Assembly (NCBI GenBank): GCA_021324155.1
Contig: JAJPJQ010000032.1
Coordinates: forward strand, 1-56,830
DNA length: 56,830 nucleotides
Origin: Pseudomonadota bacterium
GTDB lineage: Bacteria > Desulfobacterota > Binatia > UBA9968
Direction of reading: 5' to 3'
The stretch's first letter is position 1. Each line of letters starts with the position of its first letter. The notes beneath the pieces were generated by a model. That model worked only from the letters and a program-made list of their open reading frames with translations. It made no database searches and had not been told where the DNA came from. Positions 8,327 through 16,941 of the stretch are shown here, piece after piece. The translations under genes were made by a program, and so were the position numbers.

Positions 8327-9429
8327 GCGGCGCGAGTGGCTGCTTTGCCATTCGCCGTCTTGAGCCGGCGCTTGAGCAGTTTGAGAACAGCGCGCTCTTC
8401 GCCGCTCAAGCCGGTCGAAGCCGCGGCCACGTGCCGCCGCGAGTGGTGCCCGTTCGACCGGCCGAGCATTCCTTCCCTATAGGCGCTCACGATCGCCGGA
8501 TGAATGTAGCATTTCTGGCAAACGCTTCTTGTGTTGCCGAGCGTCTTTGCCACCTCGTCGATCGCTTTGCCGATATTGCGCTTCGCCTGCGCCTCCGACA
8601 AGAACGCCTCGGCTGCGGCGAATGCGCGCGCCGCGAGCACCGTGCCGGCCCAGGTGCGGAAATCCTTCGCGGTAAAATCTTCGCCGGTCGCCGCGCGTAG
8701 ATAATCGTTGACATCGCTCGACTCCACCGTGCGCGTCTCGCCGTTTTCGTCCTCGTACGCAAAGAGCTCTTGTCCCGGCATTTCCTGGCAGCGCTTGACG
8801 ATGCGGGCGAGCCGCGGGTTGGCGAGTTCGAGCTCGTGGCCGACGCCGCTCTTGCCGCGAAAGCGGAAATAAATCGTATCGCCTTTTACCTTCACGTGCC
8901 GGTTGCGCAGCGTCGTCAAGCCGAACGAGCCGTTCTGGCGCGCGTACTCCTCGTTGCCGACGCGGATGAAAGTTGTCTCGAGCAGCTTGACGACCGTGGC
9001 GATGACTTTCTCGCGCGGAAGACCCGGCAGCGACAAATCGCGCGCGACCTGGACCCTCAGCGCGGGAAGCTTCTCGCCGACGAGAATCATCCGCTCGTAT
9101 TTGGTCTGATCGCGCACGGCGCGCCAGCGCTTGTGATAGCGGTACTGCTTGCGGCCGCGCGCGTCGCGCCCGGTCGCTTGTAGGTGGCTGTTCGCGTAGG
9201 GGCTGATCCAGACATCGGTCCACGCCGGCGGAATCGCCAGCGCTTTGATGCGGGCGAGCGTGTCTTTGTCTTTTATCGGCTTGTCGTGCTGGTCGAAGTA
9301 GTGAAATATCGGACCGCTGCGTTTGCGGCGAAATCCCGCGATCTCGTCGCTGACGTAGCGCAGGCCGGAGCTCTTCGCCGCCTCGACGGCATCGGCCGCT
9401 GTCTCGCTTTTTCCGTTCGGTCCGCCCAT
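8323..9429 (-). CDS. DNA topoisomerase IB
   Basis: 368-residue poxvirus-type topoisomerase I, which relaxes supercoils through a 3'-phosphotyrosyl intermediate. The N-terminal domain includes IPPAWTDVWISPYANSHLQATG and RGRKQYRYHKRWR. The catalytic domain includes the arginine segment RVGNEEYARQNGSFGLTTLR, the region DFRTWAGTVLAA, and the nucleophile Tyr in CQKCYIHPAI near residue 310. All elements expected for activity look present. Bacterial homologues are an addition to the essential TopA, not a replacement. The SD-like GGAGG sits immediately before the ATG, so the exact start is not certain. Confidence 0.92.
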   Translation of the reverse strand: MGGPNGKSETAADAVEAAKSSGLRYVSDEIAGFRRKRSGPIFHYFDQHDKPIKDKDTLARIKALAIPPAWTDVWISPYANSHLQATGRDARGRKQYRYHKRWRAVRDQTKYERMILVGEKLPALRVQVARDLSLPGLPREKVIATVVKLLETTFIRVGNEEYARQNGSFGLTTLRNRHVKVKGDTIYFRFRGKSGVGHELELANPRLARIVKRCQEMPGQELFAYEDENGETRTVESSDVNDYLRAATGEDFTAKDFRTWAGTVLAARAFAAAEAFLSEAQAKRNIGKAIDEVAKTLGNTRSVCQKCYIHPAIVSAYREGMLGRSNGHHSRRHVAAASTGLSGEERAVLKLLKRRLKTANGKAATRAA

Positions 9430-9470
9430 CCTCCATCAAAAGTGTAAAGGAGCAAAGGCTGTTCCTCAAG

Positions 9471-10241
9471 ATGGCTTTCAATACGACCGCTTTCCTGCCA
9501 CGCTGTAACGTGCAAGCGCGTACGGCGGCGAAGAAAAAAGTGCGCGGAGACACAAAAACCGTGGGCGGCCGCAAACAGCGCCGGAAAGGGCTCTGGGTGG
9601 CGGCCACCATCGTGCTCCTGCTGCTCGCCATGACCGCCGCGTGGCGTTGGACGCCGCTTGCGGAGCAAATCGACATCCGCAAGATCATCGCTTGGTCGGT
9701 GTCGCTGCGGCAGAACCCGGCGCGCCACGCGATCATTCTAGGCGCGTACGTCGTCGGCAGCCTCGTGTCTTTTCCCGTGCCGTTGCTCATCCTCGCCACG
9801 GCCTTCGTCTTCGGTCCCGTGGCCGGCACCGTCTATTCGTTCGCCGGTTCCATGATGGGCGCAGCGGTGACCTACGGGCTCGGCTGTCTCATGGGAAAAG
9901 ATTTCGTGCGCCGCCTCGCGGGAGCGAAATGGCGCGCGGTCGAGAAGACGGTCGCCGAGACCGGCATCATGGCCGTCGCGGCGATGCGGCTGCTGCCGGT
10001 CGCACCTTTCACCGTCGTGAATGTCGTCTCAGGCGCCTTCAGGGTGCCCGTGTGGAACTATTTCGCGGGATCGCTTCTCGGTCTCGCGCCGGGCATCATC
10101 GTGATCAATTTATTCGCCCGCCAGTTCGCTCACGCCTTGCGCCACCCGGGGCCGGGGAGCTACGCTCTGCTCGTGCTCGCCGTCCTTCTCGCCGTGGCCG
10201 GAACGATCTGGCTCAAACGGAAAGTCGCGAAGACCGCCTAG
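9471..10241 (+). CDS. TVP38/TMEM64 family membrane protein
   Basis: 256 residues with a basic N-terminal tail and about five or six membrane segments. The VTT/DedA-like domain shows FPVPLLILATAFVFGPVAGTVYSF and a following GSMMGAAVTYGLGCLMGKD. The GAFRVPVWNYFAGSLLG segment is typical of the family. Members are linked to lipid scrambling, alkaline phosphatase-associated functions or undecaprenyl-phosphate recycling, but the role here is not established. An alternative GTG start at 9540 would remove 23 residues. The gene is divergent from topoisomerase IB. Confidence 0.85.
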   Translation: MAFNTTAFLPRCNVQARTAAKKKVRGDTKTVGGRKQRRKGLWVAATIVLLLLAMTAAWRWTPLAEQIDIRKIIAWSVSLRQNPARHAIILGAYVVGSLVSFPVPLLILATAFVFGPVAGTVYSFAGSMMGAAVTYGLGCLMGKDFVRRLAGAKWRAVEKTVAETGIMAVAAMRLLPVAPFTVVNVVSGAFRVPVWNYFAGSLLGLAPGIIVINLFARQFAHALRHPGPGSYALLVLAVLLAVAGTIWLKRKVAKTA

Positions 10242-10319
10242 ACGCCTGCGCCGCTGATTTTTTCTTGCCGTGCGAACGCCTTTCTGATAACCTGTTTTGA
10301 CGCCTTTTTATTTTTATTT

Positions 10320-11354
10320 ATGATCCGTAGCAGTTCGTCGCTTTATCCACTTTTGCTAGCAATGCTCATCGTGCTCCAGCAGGGCTGCGGCATGAAGACG
10401 GTCGTGGTTGCTCCCATTCCCGCGCTTGAAACCGCCGAACCGGCGGAGACCAAGCCGGATCTGCGCGCCGAAGCGCCGGTGCCCGAGGAGGGCGAATCGG
10501 AGCCGCCGGCAGGGGAAGCTGCGCCGCAGACCGCCGCGCGCGCGCTGAAAGAGATTTTTCCCGAGTCGCATCTGACGGCGCCGGAAAAGGATCTCGCCGG
10601 CACCGCGACCAAGTACGACACGCGCGTGTTTTCGCGCGACCTCGGCGCGCCGCTCCCCCTCGCGTGGCAATACCGCCAGGACCCGCACGGCATGATCGTC
10701 GGCTTCGATTTCTCCAACCGCGGCGGCAACCGCATTCTTCCCGAGCGCTACAACATCGACAAGAACCTCTTCTTCACGCGCGACTTTCAGTTTCGCTTCG
10801 ACGAGCGCGCGCGCCAGGACATCTATCTATCCGTCTCCGACTGGGCCGCTTCGAGCGACCGGCAGTTCCGGCTGAGCGAGTTGATGAACAGCGTCATGCA
10901 TTTCTTTCCGCGCAGATACGTTCCGGCTATCGCGGTGGTCGACGGACGCTCGATCGTAACGCTCCCCACCGGCGAGCGGGTCGAATTCGACGCGGAAACG
11001 CACGAGGTCCTGGGCGGCGCGCTGGCCGAGGCGCCGGTCGACCTCAACCCGGATCGCGCCAAGCGCCGTTTTGCCGCCGTGGATTACGTCGGCACGGGCG
11101 TCGTCGTGCGCGCCGACGCGCGCGGCAGGGACCCGCGGCTCGGCACGACCGCGACGATCGCGGCCTCGGAGGCCGGCTGCGCCGGAGACGGCTGCAAAAA
11201 ACTCTGCCGCGTCGCCTCAACGGAGCTTTGGGATCAGAAAGGGGCGGTGCGCTTCAAGTTCGCGACCGACGAAGCATTCGAGCGCTATCTGCAATCGCGC
11301 TGCGGCTTCGGAATCCCACGCAGCGGCGACGAGACGATCGCGGCGCTGCGCTAA
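10320..11354 (+). CDS. Hypothetical exported or lipoprotein-like protein
   Basis: 344 residues, not recognised. The N-terminus has a hydrophobic stretch (LYPLLLAMLIVLQQGCG) ending in Gly-Cys, like a lipoprotein signal although the lipobox is not canonical. Residues about 35-75 form a Pro/Glu/Ala-rich linker suited to crossing the periplasm. The folded part from about residue 85 is rich in Arg, Phe and Tyr and carries three Cys near the C-terminus (CAGDGCKKLC), then another Cys in SRCGFG, which may form disulfides. An AT-rich stretch precedes the start and no clear SD is seen. Confidence 0.7.
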   Translation: MIRSSSSLYPLLLAMLIVLQQGCGMKTVVVAPIPALETAEPAETKPDLRAEAPVPEEGESEPPAGEAAPQTAARALKEIFPESHLTAPEKDLAGTATKYDTRVFSRDLGAPLPLAWQYRQDPHGMIVGFDFSNRGGNRILPERYNIDKNLFFTRDFQFRFDERARQDIYLSVSDWAASSDRQFRLSELMNSVMHFFPRRYVPAIAVVDGRSIVTLPTGERVEFDAETHEVLGGALAEAPVDLNPDRAKRRFAAVDYVGTGVVVRADARGRDPRLGTTATIAASEAGCAGDGCKKLCRVASTELWDQKGAVRFKFATDEAFERYLQSRCGFGIPRSGDETIAALR

Positions 11355-11445
11355 GAGGCGCCGATCATCCCGGGCGAGATTTACTTTGATCTTTCCCGCC
11401 GCTTCGGATACAATCGATGAAATTCTCGTTCGTCCGAAAGGCATA

Positions 11446-12462
11446 ATGAGAGCAGCGCGTCGATCGCTCCGTCCGCTTTGCCGCTTTTTCGTTCTGTTTC
11501 TATGCCTGCCGGCCGCGGCTTTCGCCGCCGCCGCTCCCGAACGCGTGAAGATCAGCACGGCCTCCATCACCGCCAGCACGCTGACGCTTTGGATCGCCGA
11601 GGAGCAGGGCATCTTCAAGAAGCACGGCATCGAGGCGCAGACGGTGCTGATCCGCGGCGGCCCGACGATGCTCGCAAGCCTCGTCGCAGGGGACACGCCG
11701 ATCGCCTTCACGACCGGCGTGCCGTTTCTCGGCGCGGTGGCGCAGGGCAATCAATTTAAAATGCTAAGCTGCATCTCCGACAAAAATACCTGGAAGCTGA
11801 TCGCGCAGCCGGGTATCAAGAAGGCCGACGATCTGCGCGGCAAGAACATCGGGGTGCAGACGATCGTCGGCAGCACGTGGATGAATTCGATGCTCGCGCT
11901 TGAGGTGCTCGGGCTCGAGCCCAAGCGCGACCGCATCAATTTCGTACCGACCGGCGATCCGATAACCATGGGGAAGGCGATCGAGACGCGCCGGATCGAC
12001 GCCGCGGTGCTCGATCCCACGACGAGCAGGCAGCTCGTCGGCAAAGGCTTCTCGCTGCTCGTAGATCTCTACAAGGCGAACGTGTATTTTCCAGGCCTCG
12101 GTGTCGGCGTAACGCGCGCCTACCTCGACCAGCACCCGCAGCAGGTCGAGAAGGTCGTGACGGCGCTCACCGAGAGCGCCGCCTTCGTGCTCCAGCCGGC
12201 GAACAAACCGGTCGTGATAAAGAGCATGATGAAAAATCTCCGCACGAGCGATCTGGCCGCCGTCGAGGAGGGCTATCAGGATCAGATTCTCACGATGAAT
12301 CGCAAGCCCTACCCGACGGTGGAAGGCATGCGCAACGCGCAGCGCCTGATGTCGATGCAGAACCCGAAAATCGGATCGGTGAAAATTGAGGAAATCATCG
12401 ATGCGCGCTTCGTCAAAAAGCTCGACGAGAGCGGCTTTATCGACGCGCTCTATCAGAAATGA
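11446..12462 (+). CDS. ABC transporter substrate-binding protein (NMT1/SsuA type)
   Basis: 338-residue periplasmic binding protein. The signal peptide is MRAARRSLRPLCRFF plus a hydrophobic core ending in AAAFAAA. The mature part starts with VKISTASITASTLTLWIAEE and GIFKKHGIEAQTV, typical of NMT1/THI5-like proteins that bind sulfonates, nitrate, pyrimidines or aromatic acids. The ATG at 11446 has AAAGG upstream; a longer frame into the upstream gene is rejected. No permease or ATPase gene is adjacent. Confidence 0.85.
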   Translation: MRAARRSLRPLCRFFVLFLCLPAAAFAAAAPERVKISTASITASTLTLWIAEEQGIFKKHGIEAQTVLIRGGPTMLASLVAGDTPIAFTTGVPFLGAVAQGNQFKMLSCISDKNTWKLIAQPGIKKADDLRGKNIGVQTIVGSTWMNSMLALEVLGLEPKRDRINFVPTGDPITMGKAIETRRIDAAVLDPTTSRQLVGKGFSLLVDLYKANVYFPGLGVGVTRAYLDQHPQQVEKVVTALTESAAFVLQPANKPVVIKSMMKNLRTSDLAAVEEGYQDQILTMNRKPYPTVEGMRNAQRLMSMQNPKIGSVKIEEIIDARFVKKLDESGFIDALYQK

Positions 12463-13230
12463 TCAGCGAAAGCCGCCGTACACCGCATAGTTCGTAAATT
12501 TCCAGAAAACATCCACGTCGCGAAATCCCGCCTCTCTCAGCCAGGAAAGCTCCTGATCCATCGAGCCGTTGTAATGCGCGCCGTGAGGCAGCTTCTCGCC
12601 CGAGGGCTGCTGCGGCGCCTCGTCGCGCATCCAGCGCCGCCGCGCGATCCGGTAATGCTCTTTCAAATCGTCGCTCACGTGCGCGAAATGGTCGGCGTTC
12701 AAGAAGCAGCCGCCCGGATTGATGAGCGCGTAGGCATCGCGGAACAGGCGCCGGCGCTGCTCGTGCGTCAGATGATGGAGCGCGCGCGCCGAGACCACGG
12801 CGTCGAACGGCCCGGCGACGCGGCGCGTCCAGTCCGGCGCGTCGAGCGAGCCGTGGACGAATTCGATGCGGCCGGCGAAGCCCGCCGCGCGCTCGCGGCC
12901 GAGGCGGATCATCTCTTCCGAGCCGTCGTAACAGACGGCCGTGGCGTTCGGGCGGTCCTCCAAAATCGCCATCGCGAGGGCGCCGTAACCAGCGCCGAGA
13001 TCGAGCACGCGGATCGCCTGCTCGCGCGGGTGCGGGAGCATTAATACTGCGGCGGTTTTCTGCATGTCGCGGATCGAGCGCTCGCGCTCGGTGCGCTCGT
13101 CCCAATGGTCGATGAAGCCGCGGCTTTCCCAGGCGTGCGGGTCGAATACTCGCTTGTTTTCTTCCATGCGCACAAGATCGTCGTGCCGGCGCGGATTGTC
13201 AAGTCCATCCCAAATGTCGAGCGATATCAT
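12463..13230 (-). CDS. SAM-dependent methyltransferase (class I)
   Basis: 255 residues. Motif I is VLDLGAGYGALAMAIL near residue 77, the ribose-binding acidic loop follows in AVCYDGSEEMI, and DAVVSARALHHLTHEQR carries motif IV. The GGCFLNADHF strand is typical of Methyltransf_25/31 proteins. The substrate is unknown. The gene converges on the substrate-binding protein, with stops one base apart. The start is uncertain, since neither the ATG at 13230 nor that at 13167 has a good SD. Confidence 0.82.
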   Translation of the reverse strand: MISLDIWDGLDNPRRHDDLVRMEENKRVFDPHAWESRGFIDHWDERTERERSIRDMQKTAAVLMLPHPREQAIRVLDLGAGYGALAMAILEDRPNATAVCYDGSEEMIRLGRERAAGFAGRIEFVHGSLDAPDWTRRVAGPFDAVVSARALHHLTHEQRRRLFRDAYALINPGGCFLNADHFAHVSDDLKEHYRIARRRWMRDEAPQQPSGEKLPHGAHYNGSMDQELSWLREAGFRDVDVFWKFTNYAVYGGFR

Positions 13231-13248
13231 GAAGGAGAATACTCTTCA

Positions 13249-13500
13249 GGCGCGGTTCGCGCCGGCGAGATCCGCCACACGCTTAGAGGCGGCGTCGCGC
13301 GCACGAACTCCGGCGACGGCGGTTTCGAGGTGCTGTAAAAATTGCCGCGCGGCGGAGCGCCACGTATGTCCCAGCGCGAAGGCGCGGCAGGGGCGGCCGT
13401 CGAGCTTCAGCGCGGCCAGCGCCACGGCGCGGAGGTCATCGTCGAGAATGCTCGTGAGACCGCTTTCAATCACATGGACGCCCAGCGGTTGTCTACTTCC
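13249..13500 (-). pseudogene. Glycosyltransferase C-terminal relic
   Basis: A minus-strand frame ending at 13246 encodes about 80 residues resembling the C-terminal end of GT4-type glycosyltransferases. Key stretches are DDDLRAVALAALKLDG, CRAFALGHTWRSAARQF and LQHLETAV, the usual helix that closes the GT-B fold. Nothing of the acceptor or nucleotide-sugar domains is present. Upstream the frame runs into the kinase gene in a different frame. It reads as a 3' remnant left after a deletion that joined it to the kinase gene. Boundaries are approximate. It could instead be a small unrelated ORF. Confidence 0.5.
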
Positions 13501-14242
13501 ACAGCGCGATGCCGCCCAAAAGGCCATTCATATTCGAGACAGTGCGTACGCCGGACGGCAATTTAAAATTGATCTTCTCGCTGTTGCCGCCGCCAATATA
13601 TAGCGTGTCGTAGTGAAAGATCTGCTCGAAGGCGTCGATCGCGCGGCGCACGCGACGGTTCCATTTCTTGTTGCCGACCTTTTTGCGCGCTTTGTTGCCG
13701 AGAAGATTCTGATAGCTCTTGCCGCCGAGCGGATCGTAAGCGATCTCTACGTTCGGCACGAGCCTGCCGTCGACGAACAAAGCCGATCCAAGCCCGGTTC
13801 CGAGAGTGATCACGAGCTCGACGCCGCGGCCGGTGATCGCGCCGAAGCCCTGCATATCGGCGTCGTTAAGCACGCGCACAGGCTTGTCGAGAATTTTTTC
13901 CAGCTCGCGCGACAGATTGAAGCCGAACCACTTCGGGTGCAGATTGCCCTCCGAATAGACAGTGCCGTGCCGCACCACTCCCGGAAAGCCGACGGACACG
14001 CGATGAAATTCGCCTTGTTTGCGCACGAGGCGGCGGATGATCTGAAGCACCTGAGCAGGCGTCGCGTTCTCCGGCGTCTCGGCGCGGCCGGGGACCGTGA
14101 CCGGCCGGCCTTGCTCGTCCATCACCAGCGCTTTGATGCCGCTGCCTCCGATGTCGACGGAGAGCGTGCGGATGTCCCTGCGCGGCTTGCGCTTACGCCG
14201 GCGCCGCTCGATCGATCTCTTCGGTACGTTTTCATTATCCAT
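13493..14242 (-). CDS. ROK-family kinase, polyphosphate glucokinase-like
   Basis: 249-residue sugar kinase of the ROK/polyphosphate glucokinase group, which phosphorylates glucose using polyphosphate or ATP. The phosphate-1 loop is SVDIGGSGIKALVMD near residue 28, the sugar-binding stretch includes VSVGFPGVV and LNDADMQGFG, and the adenosine/phosphate-2 loop is ITLGTGLGSALF. A very basic N-terminal tail (IERRRRKRKPRR) could contact polyphosphate. The ATG at 14242 has GGAGG 10 nt upstream and lies below a predicted promoter; a longer frame to 14338 spans that promoter. The C-terminus ends GGIALWK, as in full-length family members. Confidence 0.85.
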   Translation of the reverse strand: MDNENVPKRSIERRRRKRKPRRDIRTLSVDIGGSGIKALVMDEQGRPVTVPGRAETPENATPAQVLQIIRRLVRKQGEFHRVSVGFPGVVRHGTVYSEGNLHPKWFGFNLSRELEKILDKPVRVLNDADMQGFGAITGRGVELVITLGTGLGSALFVDGRLVPNVEIAYDPLGGKSYQNLLGNKARKKVGNKKWNRRVRRAIDAFEQIFHYDTLYIGGGNSEKINFKLPSGVRTVSNMNGLLGGIALWK

Positions 14243-14282
14243 GCCGCAAAGTCCTCCGCCGCCCCCGCCAGGCCAGCGATAT

Positions 14283-14310
14283 ATTTTAGCATTCATGGCG
14301 CGCTGTTTAA
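14283..14310 (-). promoter_or_regulatory. Predicted promoter of the ROK kinase gene
   Basis: On the minus strand, TTAAAC (14310-14305), a 16-nt spacer, then TAAAAT (14288-14283). Expected transcription start is near 14275, 33 nt before the ATG at 14242. Confidence 0.35.
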
Positions 14311-14340
14311 GACACCCGCGGGCAGAGTGAATCGGCATGC

Positions 14341-14369
14341 TTGACGGATTTCGCTTTCGCGACTAGAGA
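14341..14369 (+). promoter_or_regulatory. Predicted promoter of the glutathione transferase gene
   Basis: TTGACG (14341-14346), a 17-nt spacer, then TAGAGA (14364-14369). The GST ATG at 14399 follows with a GGAG SD at 14391-14394. The -10 is a moderate match only. Confidence 0.35.
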
Positions 14370-14398
14370 ACGCAGAGGATTCATAGATTGGAGAATCC

Positions 14399-15112
14399 AT
14401 GCTCTACGAGCTCTACTACTGGCCTTCCATCCAGGGACGCGGGGAATATATTCGTCTCGCGCTCGAGGACGCGGGCGCGAAATATATCGACGTCGCGCGC
14501 GAGCAGGGCGGGATGGACAAAATGTACCGCTTTCTCGAAGGCCCGTCGGTGAAGCGCGCGCCGTACGCGCCGCCCTTCTTGAAATCGGGGAACCTCGTCA
14601 TCGGGCAGACTTCGAATATTCTATTATATCTCGGTCCGCGGCTCGGCCTCGCGCCGCGGAGCGAGGCGGATCGCTTGTGGGCGCATCAGCTCCAGCTCAC
14701 GGTCGCCGATCTCGTCGAGGAGATCAGCGAGGTGCATCACCCGATCGCCGGCATGCTCTACTACGAGCAGCAGAAGCGCGAAGCGAAGCGGCGCGCCGAG
14801 GATTTCCGCAAGCGGCGCATTCCGAAATATCTCGGCTATTTCGAGAAAGCGATCGAGCGTAACGGCAGGTCCGGCTACGCCGTCGGCAATAGGGCGACCT
14901 ATGTCGATCTATCTTTGTTTCAGATCGTGGAGGGGCTGCGCTACGCGTTTCCGCGCGCCATGAAGCGGCACGAGCGCAAGCTCAAGCGCCTCGCCGCGCT
15001 GCGCGACAAGATCGCCACGCGCCCGCGCCTCGCCGCCTATCTCGCGTCCGAGCGGCGCATCCCGTTCAACGAGATGGGCATCTTCCGCCGTTACCCTGAG
15101 CTCGACGGCTGA
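14399..15112 (+). CDS. Glutathione S-transferase family protein
   Basis: 237 residues. The N-terminal thioredoxin-like domain begins YELYYWPSIQGRGEYIRLAL, resembling the sigma/alpha-type GST start, with a Tyr near residue 6-7 as possible catalytic residue. The cis-Pro and glutathione-binding Ser region is in APPFLKSGNLVIGQTSNIL (about residues 58-76). The helical C-terminal domain follows with YVDLSLFQIVEGLRYAFP. Its role is probably detoxification by glutathione conjugation. It is followed by nitroreductase and Rieske oxygenase genes on the same strand, which fits a xenobiotic or aromatic metabolism group. Confidence 0.85.
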   Translation: MLYELYYWPSIQGRGEYIRLALEDAGAKYIDVAREQGGMDKMYRFLEGPSVKRAPYAPPFLKSGNLVIGQTSNILLYLGPRLGLAPRSEADRLWAHQLQLTVADLVEEISEVHHPIAGMLYYEQQKREAKRRAEDFRKRRIPKYLGYFEKAIERNGRSGYAVGNRATYVDLSLFQIVEGLRYAFPRAMKRHERKLKRLAALRDKIATRPRLAAYLASERRIPFNEMGIFRRYPELDG

Positions 15113-15180
15113 GCGACTCCGGTTACGACCCCCTTGTCTTTTCGCCCGCCGCGGGATTAGCAAATTTAGAGGAGGCGCCT

Positions 15181-15687
15181 ATGGAAGTCTTCGAAGCCGT
15201 CCGGACAATGCTGGCGGTGCGCGCTTTTCGCGACCAGCGCGTATCCGAGAATATTGTACGCAAAATCGTCGAGTCGGCGCACTTGACCGGCAGCGCCGGC
15301 AACAAACAGCCGTGGCGCTTCATCGCGGTCGAAGATCGCGAGACTCTTGGCCACCTCGGCGCTGTGGCCACGTCAGGCCCGTATATTGCGACAGCGGCAT
15401 TCGCGGTCGTCGTACTTGTGGAAAAAACGCCGTTCGCTGTTTCGGACGCGAGCCGGGCGGTGCAGTCGATGATGTTGACGGCATGGTCGGAAGGCATCGG
15501 CTCGAACTGGGTCGGCTTCGGCGGTTTCGAAGACATCAAGGCGCTGCTCGGCATTCCCGCCGAGCTGGACGCGCTGGCGATTTTGCCGTTCGGTTATCCC
15601 GCCGCGGCGATCGGGCGCGGCAAGAAGAATCGAAAGCTGCTGTCCGAGGTCGCTTTCCGCGAGCGCTACGGTACTCCCTTCGCATAG
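15181..15687 (+). CDS. Nitroreductase family protein
   Basis: 168-residue FMN-dependent oxidoreductase. The FMN phosphate-binding Arg is in MLAVRAFRDQRV, the NKQPWRFIAVED motif follows near residue 40, and GIGSNWVGF carries the second flavin-contact region. It is shorter than classical NfsB (about 217) and matches the short single-domain form. An excellent SD (GAGGAGG) lies upstream of the ATG. It may reduce nitro compounds, quinones or flavins; the substrate is not deducible. Confidence 0.88.
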   Translation: MEVFEAVRTMLAVRAFRDQRVSENIVRKIVESAHLTGSAGNKQPWRFIAVEDRETLGHLGAVATSGPYIATAAFAVVVLVEKTPFAVSDASRAVQSMMLTAWSEGIGSNWVGFGGFEDIKALLGIPAELDALAILPFGYPAAAIGRGKKNRKLLSEVAFRERYGTPFA

Positions 15688-15744
15688 CTCTCTTCCGCGT
15701 CCGTGCTGGAAAGCCGCCGGCCGATGGAGTATGACTCGGCCGAT

Positions 15745-16932
15745 ATGGACGCCAGAGAAAACGATCTATTGACGCGCGTCGGCCCAGGCACGCCCGCGGG
15801 AGAGACGCTGCGCAAATATTGGCTGCCGGTCGGATTCTCGCACGAGTACAATTCCGACACGCCGAGATTGGTGCGCTGGCTCGGCGAGAATCTGATTCTC
15901 TTTCGCGACGAAACCGGCCGAGTCGGGCTGATCGAGCCCGCGTGCGCCCACCGCGGCACGTCGCTCGAATACGGCTGGATCGAGGCCGGCGGCATCCGCT
16001 GCTGCTATCACGGCTGGGTCTACGACGTGGACGGCCGCTGCATCGAGCAGCCCGGCGAGCCGCCGGACAGCGACTTCAAAAATAAAATCAAGCTGAAATC
16101 GTATCCGGTGCGCGAGCTCGGCGGCATCATCTGGGCCTACATGGGCAAAGGCGCGCCGCCGGAGCTGAACAATTATCATTTTCTCTTGCGCACCGACGGC
16201 GAGCGCGTCTACACCGGCTATGTGCGCGAGTGCAATTACATGCAGCAGCTCGAGAACGGCCTCGACCCGGTGCACGCGACGGTGCTGCACGGCCGGCCGG
16301 TGCACGGCGAGCCGGCCGCGCCGGAATGGATGGAGCGGCCGGAATTCGAGGTCGCGTCGAACGATGAGATGGCCTACTACGTCGCGCGGCGGCAGGGGCC
16401 GAAGCCGGGCACGGAATGGCACCGCGAGGTCGCATATTTGCCGCCGCTGCTGGTCGTGCACCACGGCGGCTCGCTGCCGAGCGATCCGGAACCGGCGATG
16501 GTCGACGTCTCGTGGCGCGTGCCGATCGACGATACCAGCACGCGGAGCTTCACGCTGCGGATTTATCCAGCGGTCGAGGGCAAGCCGCGGCAGATGCAGA
16601 CGGACCGCCCGCGGCCTGCGCCGCTCATGCGCGGCACGCGCAAGCAGTACGACATGGCGACGATCAACGGCCAGGACACCGCGGCGCAGGTCGGGCAGGG
16701 CAGGATCGTCGACCGCGCGCGCGAGCACCTCGGCCACTCCGACCGCGGCGTCATCGCGGTGCGCAAGCTCTGGCAGAAGACGATCGAAGCCAATATGCGC
16801 GGCGAAGCGTTACCGAATTTGATTCGCGATCCTGAGAAAAATCCCGTCGTGCACGTCGACGTGATCGAGAAGCTCGTCAAAGCAGGCGAGATGAAGGACC
16901 ACGTGCCAAGATTCGTGGAGGTGGGAGAGTAG
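15745..16932 (+). CDS. Rieske non-heme iron oxygenase, alpha subunit type
   Basis: 395 residues. The Rieske [2Fe-2S] motif is CAHRG and CCYHGW (Cys67, His69, Cys86, His89 from this start). The mononuclear iron site is in NGLDPVHATVLHG, giving two His; a distal Asp is expected but not pinpointed. The N-terminus ENDLLTRVGPGTPAGETLRKYW matches phthalate 4,5-dioxygenase-like proteins, which supports the ATG at 15745 over 15724 or the GTG at 15703. It probably hydroxylates or O-demethylates an aromatic acid using electrons from a separate reductase, which is not encoded nearby. Confidence 0.9.
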   Translation: MDARENDLLTRVGPGTPAGETLRKYWLPVGFSHEYNSDTPRLVRWLGENLILFRDETGRVGLIEPACAHRGTSLEYGWIEAGGIRCCYHGWVYDVDGRCIEQPGEPPDSDFKNKIKLKSYPVRELGGIIWAYMGKGAPPELNNYHFLLRTDGERVYTGYVRECNYMQQLENGLDPVHATVLHGRPVHGEPAAPEWMERPEFEVASNDEMAYYVARRQGPKPGTEWHREVAYLPPLLVVHHGGSLPSDPEPAMVDVSWRVPIDDTSTRSFTLRIYPAVEGKPRQMQTDRPRPAPLMRGTRKQYDMATINGQDTAAQVGQGRIVDRAREHLGHSDRGVIAVRKLWQKTIEANMRGEALPNLIRDPEKNPVVHVDVIEKLVKAGEMKDHVPRFVEVGE

Positions 16933-16941
16933 AGGCTAGCC

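Noticed and set aside
8477-9829. Long minus-strand frame over topoisomerase IB
   Set aside because: Low-complexity, Arg-rich translation of the correct gene in another frame.
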